Shown: positions 63,438 through 64,000 of the stretch, one piece after another
Numbering within the stretch: position 1 is the stretch's first letter
How the letters are laid out: each line of letters starts with the position of its first letter
Assembly: GCA_018241525.1 (NCBI GenBank)
Contig: JAFEDR010000010.1
Coordinates: forward strand, 1-64,000
Direction of reading: 5' to 3'
Source of the DNA: Pseudomonadota bacterium
Lineage (GTDB): Bacteria > Pseudomonadota > Gammaproteobacteria > Steroidobacterales > Steroidobacteraceae
Length of the DNA: 64,000 nt
Made by a program: the position numbers and the translations under genes
The notes under the pieces: model-generated
Databases searched by the model: none
Told to the model about the DNA's origin: nothing
What the model saw: the letters and a program-made list of their open reading frames with translations, nothing else

Positions 63438-64000
63438 GGGCCGCGGCCCCGCAGCATGCCGGCGAGCCGGGCGGCGAACTCCGCCGGCACCTCGCCTCCG
63501 GGCAGCGGCGTGAAGTGCAGCGACTTGAACTTGTCCGGCACGAGCGCGGTCGCGGCCGGCGTGTCGTCGATCACCACCGGCAGGATGAAGATCGCCCCGT
63601 CCGCCATGTTGCGCGTGCGGTCGAGCGCGTAGTTCCACTCGCGGCGGAAGTACGCCTCGTGGCGGCGCTCGGTGCTGGCCGAGATCACCGGCACGAAGTA
63701 CGAGCAGCGGCCGATGTTCTGGCGGATCTTGCGGTCGTAGTCGTCGCCCGCCTCGAGCCGGTCCATGTCGAACCAGGTCGTGACGCCCGCGGCCTCGAGC
63801 CCGGCCTTGATGCGCTGCACGGCGGCGAGATCCTCGCGCGCGTAGCTGATGAACACCGCCTGGTCCGGCATCTCGCGCGCCGGCGGCAGCAGCCGCGCGG
63901 GACCGGCGGCCGGCGCCGCGGCGGCGGCGGGCTTGCGCCGCGCCTGCCAGCGCTCGTGCAGCTCCTCGACGAAGCGCTCGGCGCCGACGTAGATCCGGGT
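63434..64000 (-). CDS. TIR-domain protein (5' end outside window), possibly SIR2-TIR
   Basis: The frame is open to the window edge, 188 codons plus stop. TIR domain from about 63871 down: AVFISYAREDLAAVQRIKAG, TTWFDMDRLEAGDDYDRKI, YFVPVISASTERRHEAYF and RREWNYALDRTRN, where the Glu of RREW is at the NADase catalytic position, then IFILPVVIDDT. Upstream, TRIYVGAERFVEELHERWQA and an Ala/Pro linker appear to be the end of another domain. In SIR2-TIR fusions that I know, a similar FVxELHxRW segment precedes the TIR, so the ATG at 63871 is probably not the start. It is coupled to the nSTAND gene. Confidence 0.83.
   Translation of the reverse strand, partial: TRIYVGAERFVEELHERWQARRKPAAAAAPAAGPARLLPPAREMPDQAVFISYAREDLAAVQRIKAGLEAAGVTTWFDMDRLEAGDDYDRKIRQNIGRCSYFVPVISASTERRHEAYFRREWNYALDRTRNMADGAIFILPVVIDDTPAATALVPDKFKSLHFTPLPGGEVPAEFAARLAGMLRGRGP

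Overview
The window is chromosomal DNA of a very GC-rich bacterium, most likely a gammaproteobacterium. The gene order gyrA-serC-serA-pheA-aroA-cmk-rpsA-ihfB-lapA-lapB, with ubiG and gph divergent from gyrA, is the arrangement of Xanthomonas/Pseudomonas-type genomes. LapA/LapB, ubiquinone synthesis and an IHF-beta subunit also point to a Gram-negative gammaproteobacterium. I cannot name the genus.

Layout. 1-14.9 kb is housekeeping: a squalene/phytoene-synthase-like gene (cut by the left edge), gph and ubiG on the minus strand; then gyrA and a tightly overlapping amino-acid/translation operon; then galU. 15-17.3 kb is a c-di-GMP phosphodiesterase coupled to a sigma-54 activator with a FleQ-like HTH. 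17.3-17.9 kb is a BrnT/BrnA toxin-antitoxin pair. 18-25 kb holds an M20 amidohydrolase, an ECF sigma/anti-sigma pair and an envelope redox/phosphoesterase group. Identical promoter-like elements (GGGAATA-N16-GATCT) lie before both the sigma gene and the phosphoesterase gene. 24.7-28.4 kb is an ECF-like sigma factor with a large Ser/Thr kinase-TPR protein. 28-39 kb carries a GMC oxidoreductase, two CBS proteins, an orphan pstS behind three PhoB half-sites, an ArsR regulator, a VapBC-like pair whose PIN toxin lacks two catalytic acids, lipoproteins and an FtsX-type ABC exporter with its adaptor.

39,226-50,763 is an 11.5-kb integrated element bounded by 17-bp direct repeats. The right repeat is the 3' end of tRNA-Asn(GTT). 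It encodes a tyrosine integrase, an AlpA regulator, a DnaB/RepA-type helicase, a small-terminase-like protein and a large terminase, but no portal, capsid or tail genes, so it looks like a phage satellite or a heavily reduced prophage. Its cargo is a ClpP/crotonase-fold serine protease of the serine-dehydrogenase-proteinase type with a small overlapping gene, and a RelE/HigB-like toxin with an XRE antitoxin and a third conserved-looking gene. Candidate iterons lie in the 3' end of the helicase gene, and CGTACCC repeats at both ends look like integrase arm sites.

50.9-60.1 kb returns to the chromosome: an aminotransferase, uvrB, a Thr/Ala-rich DUF5610-like protein, a secreted alkaline-phosphatase-superfamily enzyme and two MFS transporters. 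The right edge holds a two-gene minus-strand operon: a TIR-domain protein whose N-terminus lies outside the window, overlapping a membrane-anchored nSTAND ATPase with a long TPR-like region. This looks like an NAD-targeting defence or signalling module and, with the tRNA-Asn satellite, is the best candidate here for something undescribed.
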